Source of the DNA: an uncultured Lachnospiraceae bacterium | Lineage (GTDB): Bacteria; Bacillota; Clostridia; Lachnospirales; Lachnospiraceae | Direction of reading: 5' to 3' | Length of the DNA: 64,000 bases | NCBI GenBank assembly: GCA_910585545.1 | Contig: CAJUFN010000001.1 | Coordinates: forward strand, 1 to 64,000 | In this document: positions 22,548 to 31,826 of the stretch, one piece after another | Numbering within the stretch: the stretch's first letter is position 1 | Layout of the letters: the number at the start of each line of letters is the position of its first letter | The notes under the pieces: generated by a model | What the model was told of the DNA's origin: nothing | What the model saw: the letters and a program-made list of their open reading frames with translations, nothing else | The model's database searches: none | Made by a program: the position numbers and the translations under genes

Positions 22548-25500
22548 ATGCATGAAACAGGAATATGGAAAAAAAGCGTTTGCGTAATACTTTCTTTAAT
22601 GCTGATATTACAGCCTCTTATAGCAAACGCAGGAGAAAAGAAAGAAAGCAATGTAGTAATCAATGTGCTGGATTATGGGGCTGATCCAAGCGGTGTAAAC
22701 GACAGTGCAGTCGCCATATGGAAGGCCTTAGAAGCAGCAAAAGAGGTTTCTGGAAATGGGGAAAAGCACGTAACAGTCAATTTCCCAAAAGGAGAATATC
22801 ATATTTATAAAGATAAGGCGCAGCAAAGAGAATATCATACTTCCAATACGAATAGTATTGAGAATCCTATTAAAACAATTGGCATTCTGATTGAAGAACA
22901 AAAAAACTTGACGATCGAAGGAAATGGCTCTTTGTTCATGATGCATGGTAATATGATGGCGTTGGCTGTGGCAAAGTCAGAAAATATAGTTTTACATGAT
23001 TTTTCATGGGATTTTGCAGTGCCGACAGTTTCCGAAATGACAATTACGGGTATGGGCACAGAAAACGGAAGGCAGTATACGGATTTCTACATACCGAAAT
23101 GTTTCCCGTATGAGATTACAGGGAATACTATTTTATGGAAGAGTGAGGTGAGTCCATATACAGGAAAAACTTACTGGACTGAAACCGGAATCCATAATGC
23201 ATATTCCGTAGTGGCATATCATCCGGACGAAGAGATGACAAGAGCTTACTTTACAAATGAAGGACCATTTCAGAATGTATCGTCCATACAAGCTTTAGAT
23301 GATACAAAAGTACGGATTTTATATAATGGGAATCGTCCTGCAATGCAAAAACAGGGCATGGTTATTGAGCTTGCCAGCAGTGCACACCGCGAGACGGCAG
23401 GAGCATTTACATGGGAAAGTAAAGAGGTAACTGCAAATAAGATTAACGTACATTTTATGCATGGTTTCGGATGGCTTATTCAGATGAGTGAAAATGTGTA
23501 TTATAAAGAATGTAATCTGATGCCAAGAGAGAATTCCGGGCATATTACAGTGAGCTATGCAGATGGTATTCATGCATCTGGTGCAGCGGGCGAAATTGTG
23601 ATTGAAGACTGTAATTTTTCTAATACCCATGATGATCCGATCAATCTCCACGGAACATTTATCCGCGTGGAGAGCCGGATAGATGAACATACGTTGCAGC
23701 TGAAGTATATCCATACACAGCAGGGTGGATTTCCGCAATACCATGTAGGGGATAAGGTACAATTCTTTACGAGGGATACGTTGGAATCTACAGACAATGA
23801 AACAGAATATGAAGTTTCAGAAATCCTTTCCAATCCAGGCGAAGAGGGAAATGATCTGCGTACAATGATTATCCGGTTTAAAGAAGAATTACCGGAGAAT
23901 CTTTCTGATAGAATCGGCGGACAGCCAAAATATGTTGCGGAAAATGTAACCTATGCGCCGAAGGTGACAATTCGCAATTGTACGTTTAAAAATGTGCCGA
24001 CAAGAGGTATTTTATGTACAACGAGAAAACCTGTATTAATAGAAAACAATACGTTTCTTAATATGTCTATGGCGACCATTTATCTGTCAAATGACTCTGA
24101 TGAATGGTATGAGTCCGGACCAATCTGCGATATGACGATTCGCGGAAATGTTTTCTATATCAAAGATATTGGCCGAACAAGCTGGGAGTATGCATCTGCA
24201 ATCTATATTCATCCAGTAACAAAGGGAGGAACTCTGCCATCAGCCGATAATCCGATCCATAAAAATATTACGATTGAAGACAATACTTTCTATATGGATT
24301 TGGATACAGTAGTAAAAGCAGAAAGTGTAGAAAATCTGGTATTTAGAAATAATAAGGTATTGAGAATGAACCCGGATGTAGAATTGTCCATTGCAGCTGC
24401 AAAAGATTCCATTGCGGTTGGTGAAAATATACCATTAACTGTAAATGCAAGCGGCAGTTCTAATACAGGAACGATTGACAATGTATTTGAATTTACAAAG
24501 TCAAAAGATATTCTCATTGAGGGGAATACTTATGATGACGGACTCAAACGTTACGCAGTAGCGCATGATGATGCAACAGCTTCCAATATTACATTGAAAG
24601 ACGCTGATATCACACTCGTAAGAGACCGCAGTCAATCGGCTGCTCCGGCAATATCAAATATTGCTTATGCAAGCAGCAATCCAGAAGTTGCAACAGTAGA
24701 GAAAAATGGTACCGTGGTAGGAAAAGCAGCTGGAACAACAGAAATCTTTGCATATTATAAATGGAATGATACGATTATACGTTCTAATACAATTCAGATA
24801 GAAATTTCTGGTATAGAAGAAAATGAAGCAGTCAACATCGAGCAGGATAATGATGAAGAACTTCAAGTTGGCAGCCAGATACAGTATACTGTTGAAAATG
24901 GAATTCCGGTTACTTGGAGTGTGACAGATTTTGAAACGAACCAAGAGACAGACGCAGCCAGCATTACCGCAGACGGAAAAGTAACTGCTTTAAAAAATGG
25001 TGTCGTATGGGTAAATGCTTCAGCAGATGGAAATACAGACAGAGCAGCCCTGATTATATATGGCAGTGCAGAATCAGCATTAAATACAGATATTACAATT
25101 ACAAGAGAAGATAATACCAAATATGTTCTTTCAGATGAAGGCGTTGAAATTGCAATGCAGGCAGGTGATTTATATCAGAATGCTAATAATGTGAAAAATC
25201 TATTTTTATATGATCCGGCAGATGTGAAAAAAGATAATTTAAGAACGATCATAAAAGCGCAAGGACTTCCGGTGAAAGAAAATGGACAATGGGATACCGC
25301 ATCATTTATTTTATATAATGATGACGATAATTACGTGACACTCGGAAAGAAGTCTCATTTTAACGGAATCTCTTCTGTAGTAGAGAAAAATGGTGCGGCA
25401 GTTGAGACGAACGGAAACAGTGCGGATGATAATGTAACAACAGCTTACCTTGGTATGAGTAAAATCGGCGATACAATTTCAATGGATTACAAGCTGGAAG

Positions 25501-28500
25501 GCGGACAATGGCAGCACATAAGAGACATAGACAGCAGTACGGTGGGCGATGAGTACCGCATTGGTATAGCATGCTGGCATACGAATAACAGAGGTAAAAA
25601 AGTTACGTTCTCAGGATTGAAAGTTGGAAATGCCGATCTTTCATATGAGGAATTAGAAACAAAAGAGCCTGTTGCATTTTTGAAATCAGATAATCAAAGG
25701 CCAATTGTCGAAAATGTAAATCTTTCTTCGGTGAATGACCGTATTCGTGTACAGTATGATTTTGTGGATAACAATGCAGAAGGAAACAGCTTATATCTTT
25801 GGAACTGGCAACAAGAAGGAAAAGAGATAACAAGAGTTACAGCGCAAAACAGCATCGAAGTTGCTGGCATCGCTCAGATTAGCGTTAAGGTATATCCGAT
25901 GGATAGCTATGGTAATCCGGGTACACCATCAGAAAAGGTGAGTTTCACTTTAGAAAAGGAAGATACAACGGAACTTTACGAAGTAGCATTTAACGGAGAA
26001 AAAGTTTATGCGCGCGGTGATGGAAGGGAAGCAGAAATTCTTTTACCAGAAGAGCTTCGCAAGGTAGTTATGTCTTACACTTCTGTGAATGCAGACAAGA
26101 GTGATGTTGAAATTTATAAAAATGGTACTTTATTAGAAGGAAGTTATGGAAATACAGATGCGGTTATACTGGATGTGGAAGGCGATAGCGAGATTGTGAT
26201 CAAAAGAGGTGCGGATGAGTATACATTCAAAATTAAGCTGGCAGCCTCGAATGAGACAGCAATTCAAAAGATAGAACTGGATGGGCTGGGATTCGAGACA
26301 GAAGACATGACTGACACAAAGGCATTTTGTGTAAATGCAGACAGCGGGCAAGGAGAGGCAGTTTTAAGAATAACAGCCTCCAAAGAGATTGGACAGGTAG
26401 AAGTTCAAAGTGGAGCATACCGCCATGTGCTGGAAACCACAAAAACAGGAAACATTTTTGAAACAAATGTAAAATTTGTAAATGGTATGAATAGTTTCTA
26501 TGTAAATTCTATTGCAAAAGATGGTATTACAAAGGAACAGTATATTGTTGATGTAATTTACAGTCCATCAACAGAAATTTCGATAGATCAAATTTTATTA
26601 AATGGGGAGAAGATAGAAGAATTCCAGGAGGAAAATCGTGAATACTTCTATGAGCTGGCGGAAGATAAAGAAGAGCTGCAGGTGAATGTAGGCTGTGATT
26701 CACAGACAAGCTTGAAGGTGTCTTTAAACGGAGATGTAAAGACAGGCACGGAGGCAACATTCGAGAGATTGCGTGATGGTGAGAATGTGCTTATTATAGA
26801 AGGAACAGCCCCTGACGGTATTACGAAAAAAGTATATCGTATTACAGTGATCAAGGCCTATGACAGCAATGCAAAACTGCGGGAAGTATCTTTGAATGGA
26901 AACAATGTGACGGCAGAGCTTGTTGAAAAAGGTGGCTTATCTGCTTTTGTGGCAGAAGATAATATCACTCTTGACGTGGCTTCCCAAGACGCAAGAGCGA
27001 ACATAACTGTGAAAGTAAAAGGACAGGAAGCGGCAAGAGGAACGGGCAGTGTCAATGCAGGTTATACGATTTACAAAGATGCACAAACAGTAGAGATCAT
27101 GATTACTGCAGCTGACGGTGAAACGAAAGAGACATTTGAAATCGTGCTTAAGAAAGGGGTTTATCTGTCTGATATTGAGTGGGAAAGCGCAACAATCGGA
27201 TATACCGGAGATGGAGGCATTAAACTTGATAGTGGATATGAAGGAAATACAATGCGCCTGCCTGATGAGAACGGACAGCCGGTAGCATTTGAAAAAGGAA
27301 TTGGAACGCATGCGGAATCAATCATTACCTATGATATTAGCAATATATCAGCAGCCAGGTTTGAAGGTTATGTAGGTATTGACTACGCTAAATACAATGA
27401 TGCATATGGAGAAGTTCAGTTTATTATCGAGATAGATGGAGTGCAGGTATTTGACAGCGAGCCTATGCAGCAAAAAAGTGCTATGAAAAAATTCACTGTT
27501 GAGATACCGAATGAGGCAGAGACGCTTGTATTAAAAGCATTGCAAGGAGCAAATAACTGGAGCGATCATGCAGACTGGGCAGATGTAAAATTATTAGGTG
27601 AGTTCCCGGAACAGCCGGATGTCCCAATAGAACCGGTTGAGTCCGATAAAACTTTACTCGCAGCGCTAATAAAATATGCAGAGGAGCAGAAAGCAAATGA
27701 TGATTACAAATTGCTTGTGCCGGCTGTAAAAGCATGGTTCGAAGGGGCTCTTGCAGAGGCAAAAGAAGTAAATGCAGATGAGAGCGCAACACAGGAAGAA
27801 ATTGATACAGTATATGACAATTTACTTTCAAAAGTGCATCTTCTTTCGTTTATCGGCGCAGATAAGACGGATCTTCAGACAACATATAATGCACTGAAGG
27901 ATATAGATCTTAGCATTTATACAGATGAGACTGCCGAGGCAATGAGAAATGCCCTTAAGATAGCAGAAGAAGTATTAGAAGACGAAAATGCTCTTGCAGA
28001 TGACATCAAAAAAGCATTAGAAGACTTAAATACAGCGAATAAAGGTTTAGAACTCAAAGAAAAAGTAAATAAAGAGAAATTAGCAGGCAAGATAGCGCTG
28101 GCAGAAAAGTATGTGGCAGAGGAAGAAGCATCAGAAGGAAATACATTTACTGAGGAAAGTTTCGAAGCTTTGACAGTATTATTGAAGGCAGCAAAAGATG
28201 TATATGCAGACGGGAATGCATCGCAGGCAGATGTGAATACCGCATATCAGTTGTTGCATGGAGCAATTATGAAGCTTCGCCGTACACCGGATAAGAGTTA
28301 TCTTGAAAACCTTATGACGAAAGCAGAAAAAATTGACCTCACATGTTATAGTGCAGAAACTGCAAATGCAGTAAAAGCGGCATACGAAGTGGCGGCAGCA
28401 GTTGTGTCAGATAAAGAAGCGACACAGGAAGAAGTTGATGCAGCAGCGAAATCTTTAAGAGCGGCACTTGACAATCTGCAGAAAGATAATGTCAGAAAGC

Positions 28501-28706
28501 CGGACAATAATGGTGGACAAAAAGTAGCTGCAGCTAATAATTCGAAAACTGCAGGTGGTGCTTCTGCAAGTAAGACAGCAGCTAAGACAGGGGATGCAGC
28601 AAATGCGTCTATTCCTGCAGCGGTATGGTTTATGGCAATTTTAACAGCAATGATTGTCTGCAATAATTGTCTGAATAGCAAACATCAGCAGAAAAAGAAA
28701 AAATAA
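22548..28706 (+). CDS. secreted multidomain GH110 alpha-1,3-galactosidase (blood-group B type)
   Basis: Predicted extracellular inverting exo-alpha-1,3-galactosidase; characterised GH110 enzymes remove the terminal galactose of blood-group B or linear B structures. The ATG at 22527 lies before the AGGAGG (22532-22537); ATG 22548 at 10-nt spacing is the start (2052 residues). Seen: signal peptide (about 1-30), right-handed beta-helix GH110 module (about 35-620; VLDYGADPSGVNDS, FPKGEYHIY, and THDDPINLHG with Asp362-Asp363), two Ig-like/Big2 modules (about 697-840), a concanavalin-like module (about 850-1025), cadherin-like beta-sandwich repeats (about 1120-1535), NPCBM (about 1538-1685), FIVAR repeats (about 1700-1985) and a KTGD (2013-2016) sorting signal with hydrophobic segment and basic tail. 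A TGTTAAAAT extended -10 at 22509-22517 is a possible promoter. Confidence 0.9.
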   Translation: MHETGIWKKSVCVILSLMLILQPLIANAGEKKESNVVINVLDYGADPSGVNDSAVAIWKALEAAKEVSGNGEKHVTVNFPKGEYHIYKDKAQQREYHTSNTNSIENPIKTIGILIEEQKNLTIEGNGSLFMMHGNMMALAVAKSENIVLHDFSWDFAVPTVSEMTITGMGTENGRQYTDFYIPKCFPYEITGNTILWKSEVSPYTGKTYWTETGIHNAYSVVAYHPDEEMTRAYFTNEGPFQNVSSIQALDDTKVRILYNGNRPAMQKQGMVIELASSAHRETAGAFTWESKEVTANKINVHFMHGFGWLIQMSENVYYKECNLMPRENSGHITVSYADGIHASGAAGEIVIEDCNFSNTHDDPINLHGTFIRVESRIDEHTLQLKYIHTQQGGFPQYHVGDKVQFFTRDTLESTDNETEYEVSEILSNPGEEGNDLRTMIIRFKEELPENLSDRIGGQPKYVAENVTYAPKVTIRNCTFKNVPTRGILCTTRKPVLIENNTFLNMSMATIYLSNDSDEWYESGPICDMTIRGNVFYIKDIGRTSWEYASAIYIHPVTKGGTLPSADNPIHKNITIEDNTFYMDLDTVVKAESVENLVFRNNKVLRMNPDVELSIAAAKDSIAVGENIPLTVNASGSSNTGTIDNVFEFTKSKDILIEGNTYDDGLKRYAVAHDDATASNITLKDADITLVRDRSQSAAPAISNIAYASSNPEVATVEKNGTVVGKAAGTTEIFAYYKWNDTIIRSNTIQIEISGIEENEAVNIEQDNDEELQVGSQIQYTVENGIPVTWSVTDFETNQETDAASITADGKVTALKNGVVWVNASADGNTDRAALIIYGSAESALNTDITITREDNTKYVLSDEGVEIAMQAGDLYQNANNVKNLFLYDPADVKKDNLRTIIKAQGLPVKENGQWDTASFILYNDDDNYVTLGKKSHFNGISSVVEKNGAAVETNGNSADDNVTTAYLGMSKIGDTISMDYKLEGGQWQHIRDIDSSTVGDEYRIGIACWHTNNRGKKVTFSGLKVGNADLSYEELETKEPVAFLKSDNQRPIVENVNLSSVNDRIRVQYDFVDNNAEGNSLYLWNWQQEGKEITRVTAQNSIEVAGIAQISVKVYPMDSYGNPGTPSEKVSFTLEKEDTTELYEVAFNGEKVYARGDGREAEILLPEELRKVVMSYTSVNADKSDVEIYKNGTLLEGSYGNTDAVILDVEGDSEIVIKRGADEYTFKIKLAASNETAIQKIELDGLGFETEDMTDTKAFCVNADSGQGEAVLRITASKEIGQVEVQSGAYRHVLETTKTGNIFETNVKFVNGMNSFYVNSIAKDGITKEQYIVDVIYSPSTEISIDQILLNGEKIEEFQEENREYFYELAEDKEELQVNVGCDSQTSLKVSLNGDVKTGTEATFERLRDGENVLIIEGTAPDGITKKVYRITVIKAYDSNAKLREVSLNGNNVTAELVEKGGLSAFVAEDNITLDVASQDARANITVKVKGQEAARGTGSVNAGYTIYKDAQTVEIMITAADGETKETFEIVLKKGVYLSDIEWESATIGYTGDGGIKLDSGYEGNTMRLPDENGQPVAFEKGIGTHAESIITYDISNISAARFEGYVGIDYAKYNDAYGEVQFIIEIDGVQVFDSEPMQQKSAMKKFTVEIPNEAETLVLKALQGANNWSDHADWADVKLLGEFPEQPDVPIEPVESDKTLLAALIKYAEEQKANDDYKLLVPAVKAWFEGALAEAKEVNADESATQEEIDTVYDNLLSKVHLLSFIGADKTDLQTTYNALKDIDLSIYTDETAEAMRNALKIAEEVLEDENALADDIKKALEDLNTANKGLELKEKVNKEKLAGKIALAEKYVAEEEASEGNTFTEESFEALTVLLKAAKDVYADGNASQADVNTAYQLLHGAIMKLRRTPDKSYLENLMTKAEKIDLTCYSAETANAVKAAYEVAAAVVSDKEATQEEVDAAAKSLRAALDNLQKDNVRKPDNNGGQKVAAANNSKTAGGASASKTAAKTGDAANASIPAAVWFMAILTAMIVCNNCLNSKHQQKKKK

Positions 28707-28710
28707 TGGA

Positions 28711-28738
28711 TTGACAAATTATATTCATATGATATAAT
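28711..28738 (+). promoter_or_regulatory. consensus SigA promoter of the DUF177-rpmF unit
   Basis: TTGACA (28711-28716) and TATAAT (28733-28738), both perfect, with 16-bp spacing. It begins 5 bp after the GH110 stop. No terminator was seen after GH110, so some read-through into this unit is possible. Confidence 0.9.
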
Positions 28739-28768
28739 AGTTTAGGTGTGAATAGGAGGATATGCAAT

Positions 28769-29293
28769 ATGACAATCAACCTATCCGAGATTTTAAGTCG
28801 TGAAAATTATACAATTCATAAAGAGGTATCAGCAGATTTTGATATATTTTCGAATCGGACGGGAACGTTTTCTGTAAAAGAGAAATTACCGTTTACGCTT
28901 CAGCTTACACATCGCAAAAAGGGCGAATGTGAGTTGAAAGGGAATACAAAGTTTGTCATCACAGCATCCTGTGATCGATGTCTTAAAGATGTAGACGTGC
29001 AGATCGATGTGGAATTTGATAAGGTATGTTATTTGAAGGGTAAGAATGAGAACGATTTTGAATCAGATGAAATGAATTATATTGACGGATATAATCTTGA
29101 CGTAGACAAATTACTCTATAATGAGATTTTGATAGGATGGCCGATGAAGATTCTATGTAGCGAAGACTGTAAAGGAATTTGCAGTGTATGTGGTCAAAAC
29201 CTAAATGAGGGAACTTGTCACTGCGAAGAGACAAGTCTTGACCCGAGAATGTCAGTTATCCGCGATGTGTTTAAGAATTTTAAGGAGGTGTAA
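28769..29293 (+). CDS. DUF177/YceD family protein
   Basis: YceD-family protein, almost always encoded directly before rpmF and, in other bacteria, linked to 23S rRNA accumulation or ribosome assembly. The frame opens at 28748, but AGGAGGA (28754-28760) sets the start at ATG 28769 (174 residues, MTINLSEIL). A CDRC pair and a C-terminal Cys cluster (CSEDCKGICSVCG, CHC) suggest zinc binding. rpmF starts 3 bp after its stop. Confidence 0.88.
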   Translation: MTINLSEILSRENYTIHKEVSADFDIFSNRTGTFSVKEKLPFTLQLTHRKKGECELKGNTKFVITASCDRCLKDVDVQIDVEFDKVCYLKGKNENDFESDEMNYIDGYNLDVDKLLYNEILIGWPMKILCSEDCKGICSVCGQNLNEGTCHCEETSLDPRMSVIRDVFKNFKEV

Positions 29294-29296
29294 ACC

Positions 29297-29476
29297 ATGT
29301 CAATCTGTCCAAAGAATAAATCTTCTAAAGCAAGAAGAGATAAAAGAAGAGCTAATTGGAAAATGAGCGCTCCGAACTTGGTAAAATGCAGCAAATGCGG
29401 CGAATTAACAATGCCTCACAGAGTTTGCAAAGCATGCGGAAGCTACAACAAACGCGAAATCATCGCACAGGACTAA
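29297..29476 (+). CDS. rpmF: 50S ribosomal protein L32
   Basis: Small zinc-type ribosomal protein of 59 residues. It starts MSICPKNKSSKARRDKRRAN and carries two CxxC pairs (CSKCG and CKACG) that bind zinc. TAAGGAGGTG precedes the ATG at 29297. The DUF177 gene upstream and plsX/acpP downstream give the order conserved across Firmicutes. A terminator follows 13 bp after the stop. Confidence 0.97.
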   Translation: MSICPKNKSSKARRDKRRANWKMSAPNLVKCSKCGELTMPHRVCKACGSYNKREIIAQD

Positions 29477-29489
29477 TGAAAGTCAGAGG

Positions 29490-29523
29490 AAGACTTCTTA
29501 TGGAAACATAAGAAGTCTTTTTT
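29490..29523 (+). terminator. terminator after rpmF
   Basis: Perfect 13-bp stem AAGACTTCTTATG (29490-29502) / CATAAGAAGTCTT (29507-29519) with a GAAA tetraloop, followed by a T run. It directly abuts the multi-hairpin repeat. Confidence 0.92.
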
Positions 29524-29650
29524 ATGATATAGGAAAGTTTGTACTTTCCTATATCATAAAACCCTCCGGGAGGATACGCACTCGCGTGAGCGGAGGCAGT
29601 CAGCAAAAGCTGACCACGTAAAAATACTCCGCAGGCATTGTACTGCGGCG
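29522..29650. repeat. multi-hairpin intergenic repeat element (REP-like)
   Basis: A non-coding stretch built of consecutive inverted repeats: a perfect 17-bp arm pair (29522-29538 with 29543-29559, loop TTGT); the perfect palindrome CCCTCCGGGAGG (29562-29573), whose CCTCCG can also pair with CGGAGG at 29591-29596; GTCAGC-aaaa-GCTGAC (29599-29614); and CCGCAG/CTGCGG (29629-29634 with 29643-29648). No ORF fits. The ATAGGAAA...TTTCCTAT arms resemble those at 43809-43849. It resembles interspersed palindromic repeats that sit between operons; its role here is unknown. Confidence 0.75.
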
Positions 29651-29688
29651 GATAGAAATGATATATTTTCTATTGATTTTTGGTAAGA

Positions 29689-29696
29689 TGTATAAT
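29689..29696 (+). promoter_or_regulatory. possible -10 of the plsX operon
   Basis: TG followed directly by a perfect TATAAT (29691-29696), 33 bp before the plsX start. The nearest -35-like TTGATT (29673-29678) is only 12 bp away, so the -35 is unclear. Confidence 0.4.
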
Positions 29697-29729
29697 AGAA
29701 TGTTTTTAGCAATGCTAGGAGGGGAAAAA

Positions 29730-30755
29730 ATGTCAGAAATTACGAGAGTTGCTCTTGATGCCATGGGTGGAGACAATGCGCCGTCAGAGATTATAAAAGG
29801 GGCTATTGATGCAGTAGGAAGAGAAAAGAACTTGAAGGTTTTTCTGGTGGGACAGGAAGAAGCGATCCAAAAGGAATTGCAGAATACGACTTATCCGAAA
29901 GATCAGATCGAGATCATACATGCATCCGAGGTAATTGAGACTGCAGAACCACCGGTAAATGCGATTAGGCGCAAAAAAGATTCATCAATTGTAGTGTCTA
30001 TGAATATGGTGAAAAAAGGTGAAGCAGATGCAGTCGTTTCTGCTGGAAGTACAGGAGCTGTTCTTGTTGGGGGACAGGTATTAGTCGGACGTATCAAAGG
30101 GGTAGAGAGACCGCCTTTGGCACCGCTTCTTCCGACAAAGACAGGAGTATCATTGCTGATCGACTGTGGCGCTAATGTAGACGCAAGACCGTCACATCTT
30201 GTCCAATTTGCGAAGATGGGTTCTATTTATATGGAACATGTTATGGGAATCAGGAATCCTAAAGTTGCAATTGTGAATATCGGAGCAGAAGAAGAAAAAG
30301 GAAATGCACTTGTAAAATCTACGTTTCCGCTTTTGAAAGAATGTAAAGATATTAACTTTATTGGAAGCATTGAGGCAAGAGAGATTCCGCATGGTATGGC
30401 GGACGTGATCGTATGCGAAGCATTTGTAGGCAATGTTATCTTGAAGTTGTACGAGGGAGTAGGGGCTGTTTTGGTCAGTAAGATCAAAGACAGTATGATG
30501 ACAACTCTTAAGACAAAGATAGGAGCATTGCTTGTGAAGCCTGCGTTGAAGAAGACATTGAAAAGCTTCGATGCAAGTGAGTATGGAGGAGCACCGCTTC
30601 TTGGGCTTAGAGGGCTGGTGGTGAAAACACATGGAAGCTCTAAAGCAAAGGAAATATCTAATTCTATCATTCAGTGTATCACATTCAAAAATCAGGGTAT
30701 TAATGAAAAAATCAGTGAATGTATACAGAAAAAGGAAGAAAATTTAGAAGATTAG
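29730..30755 (+). CDS. plsX: phosphate acyltransferase PlsX
   Basis: Forms acyl phosphate from acyl-ACP, the first step of phospholipid synthesis in most Gram-positives. The frame opens at 29658, but AGGAGGGG at 29717-29724 and the family N-terminus set ATG 29730 (341 residues). Conserved elements: ALDAMGGDNAP near the N-terminus, SAGSTGA, and the C-terminal YGGAPLLGL. acpP follows after 15 bp, its usual partner. In B. subtilis this operon is controlled by FapR; no FapR site was recognised here. Confidence 0.97.
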   Translation: MSEITRVALDAMGGDNAPSEIIKGAIDAVGREKNLKVFLVGQEEAIQKELQNTTYPKDQIEIIHASEVIETAEPPVNAIRRKKDSSIVVSMNMVKKGEADAVVSAGSTGAVLVGGQVLVGRIKGVERPPLAPLLPTKTGVSLLIDCGANVDARPSHLVQFAKMGSIYMEHVMGIRNPKVAIVNIGAEEEKGNALVKSTFPLLKECKDINFIGSIEAREIPHGMADVIVCEAFVGNVILKLYEGVGAVLVSKIKDSMMTTLKTKIGALLVKPALKKTLKSFDASEYGGAPLLGLRGLVVKTHGSSKAKEISNSIIQCITFKNQGINEKISECIQKKEENLED

Positions 30756-30770
30756 GAAGGAAGAAAGAAT

Positions 30771-31004
30771 ATGGAATTTGAAAAAATCAGAGATATTATT
30801 GCAGAAGTGATTGATGATGCAGATCCGGAAGAAATTACAATGGAAACACATTTTATTGATGATCTTGGAGCAGATTCATTAGATATTTTCCAGATTATTA
30901 TGGGAATTGAAGAAACATTTGATATCGAAATTGATGCAGACGAAGCCGAGAATATTACAACAGTTGGCGAAGTGGTAGAAAAAATTGAGTCAATGCTGAA
31001 CTAA
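30771..31004 (+). CDS. acpP: acyl carrier protein
   Basis: Carries acyl chains on a 4'-phosphopantetheine attached to Ser36 in GADSLDIFQ. The 77 acidic residues are typical in size and composition. Between plsX and rnc; a long hairpin terminator follows, which may reduce transcription of the downstream genes relative to acpP. Confidence 0.97.
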   Translation: MEFEKIRDIIAEVIDDADPEEITMETHFIDDLGADSLDIFQIIMGIEETFDIEIDADEAENITTVGEVVEKIESMLN

Positions 31005-31014
31005 TAGTAAAGAG

Positions 31015-31074
31015 ATGCTGTGAAAAGATTTAAAAGATGGGCGTTTTCTTTTAAGACTTTCCACAGCATTTTTG
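31015..31074 (+). terminator. terminator or attenuator between acpP and rnc
   Basis: A 22-nt arm (31015-31036) pairs imperfectly with 31048-31069 (few mismatches), followed by TTTTTG. Because rnc, smc and ftsY follow on the same strand without an obvious new promoter, partial read-through is likely. Confidence 0.75.
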
Positions 31075-31108
31075 TTGTTAAATGAAGAAAGATGATGGAG
31101 GTGAGAAG

Positions 31109-31804
31109 ATGGAACGTGATGTGAAGGAATTAGAGAATAGAATCGGTTATCGGTTTAAAGATTTTGAATTGCTTAGGAAAGCATTAAAACATAGCTCCTA
31201 TACAAACGAAAATCACCAGGCAAAATATGCATGTAATGAGAGGCTGGAGTTTTTAGGAGATGCGGTATTAGAAGTCATATCCAGTGAATTTTTGTATTTG
31301 GAGAATCCGAAGATGCCGGAAGGCGAATTGACTAAAATGAGAGCGAGTATTGTATGTGAGCCTGCGCTTGCATTCTGTGCAAAGGAGCTTAATCTTGGCG
31401 AATTTTTGATGCTTGGCAAAGGAGAAGAGACTACCGGGGGAAGAAAGCGGGACTCTGTGACCTCAGATGCACTGGAAGCAGTGATTGGTGCAATCTATCT
31501 GGATGGTGGTTTTGCTAATGCAAAAGAGTTTGTTCATAAGTTCATATTGAATGACTTGGAGCATAAGAAGCTCTTTTATGATAGCAAGACTATTTTACAG
31601 GAGATGGTCCAAGGAAATATGGAAGGTGAGATTGATTATAAGCTTATCCGTGAGGAAGGGCCGGACCATGACAAAACGTTTACCGTTACGGTGTTGATTG
31701 GAGATACCGTATACGGTGAGGGGACTGGAAGAACGAAAAAAGCTGCACAGCAGCAAGCTTCTTATCAGGCGATTTTGAAACTAAAAAATGATGATAAAAA
31801 ATAA
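31109..31804 (+). CDS. rnc: ribonuclease III
   Basis: Double-strand-specific RNase for rRNA maturation and mRNA turnover. GGAGGTG at 31097-31103 favours ATG 31109 (231 residues) over the in-frame ATG at 31082. The catalytic signature NERLEFLGDAVLE is present, with the second acidic site in DALEAVIGAIYLDGG. A dsRNA-binding domain occupies the C-terminal 70 residues (ending GRTKKAAQQQASYQAI). smc follows after 22 bp. Confidence 0.97.
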   Translation: MERDVKELENRIGYRFKDFELLRKALKHSSYTNENHQAKYACNERLEFLGDAVLEVISSEFLYLENPKMPEGELTKMRASIVCEPALAFCAKELNLGEFLMLGKGEETTGGRKRDSVTSDALEAVIGAIYLDGGFANAKEFVHKFILNDLEHKKLFYDSKTILQEMVQGNMEGEIDYKLIREEGPDHDKTFTVTVLIGDTVYGEGTGRTKKAAQQQASYQAILKLKNDDKK

Positions 31805-31826
31805 CAATAAAAATAACAGGTGAGAT

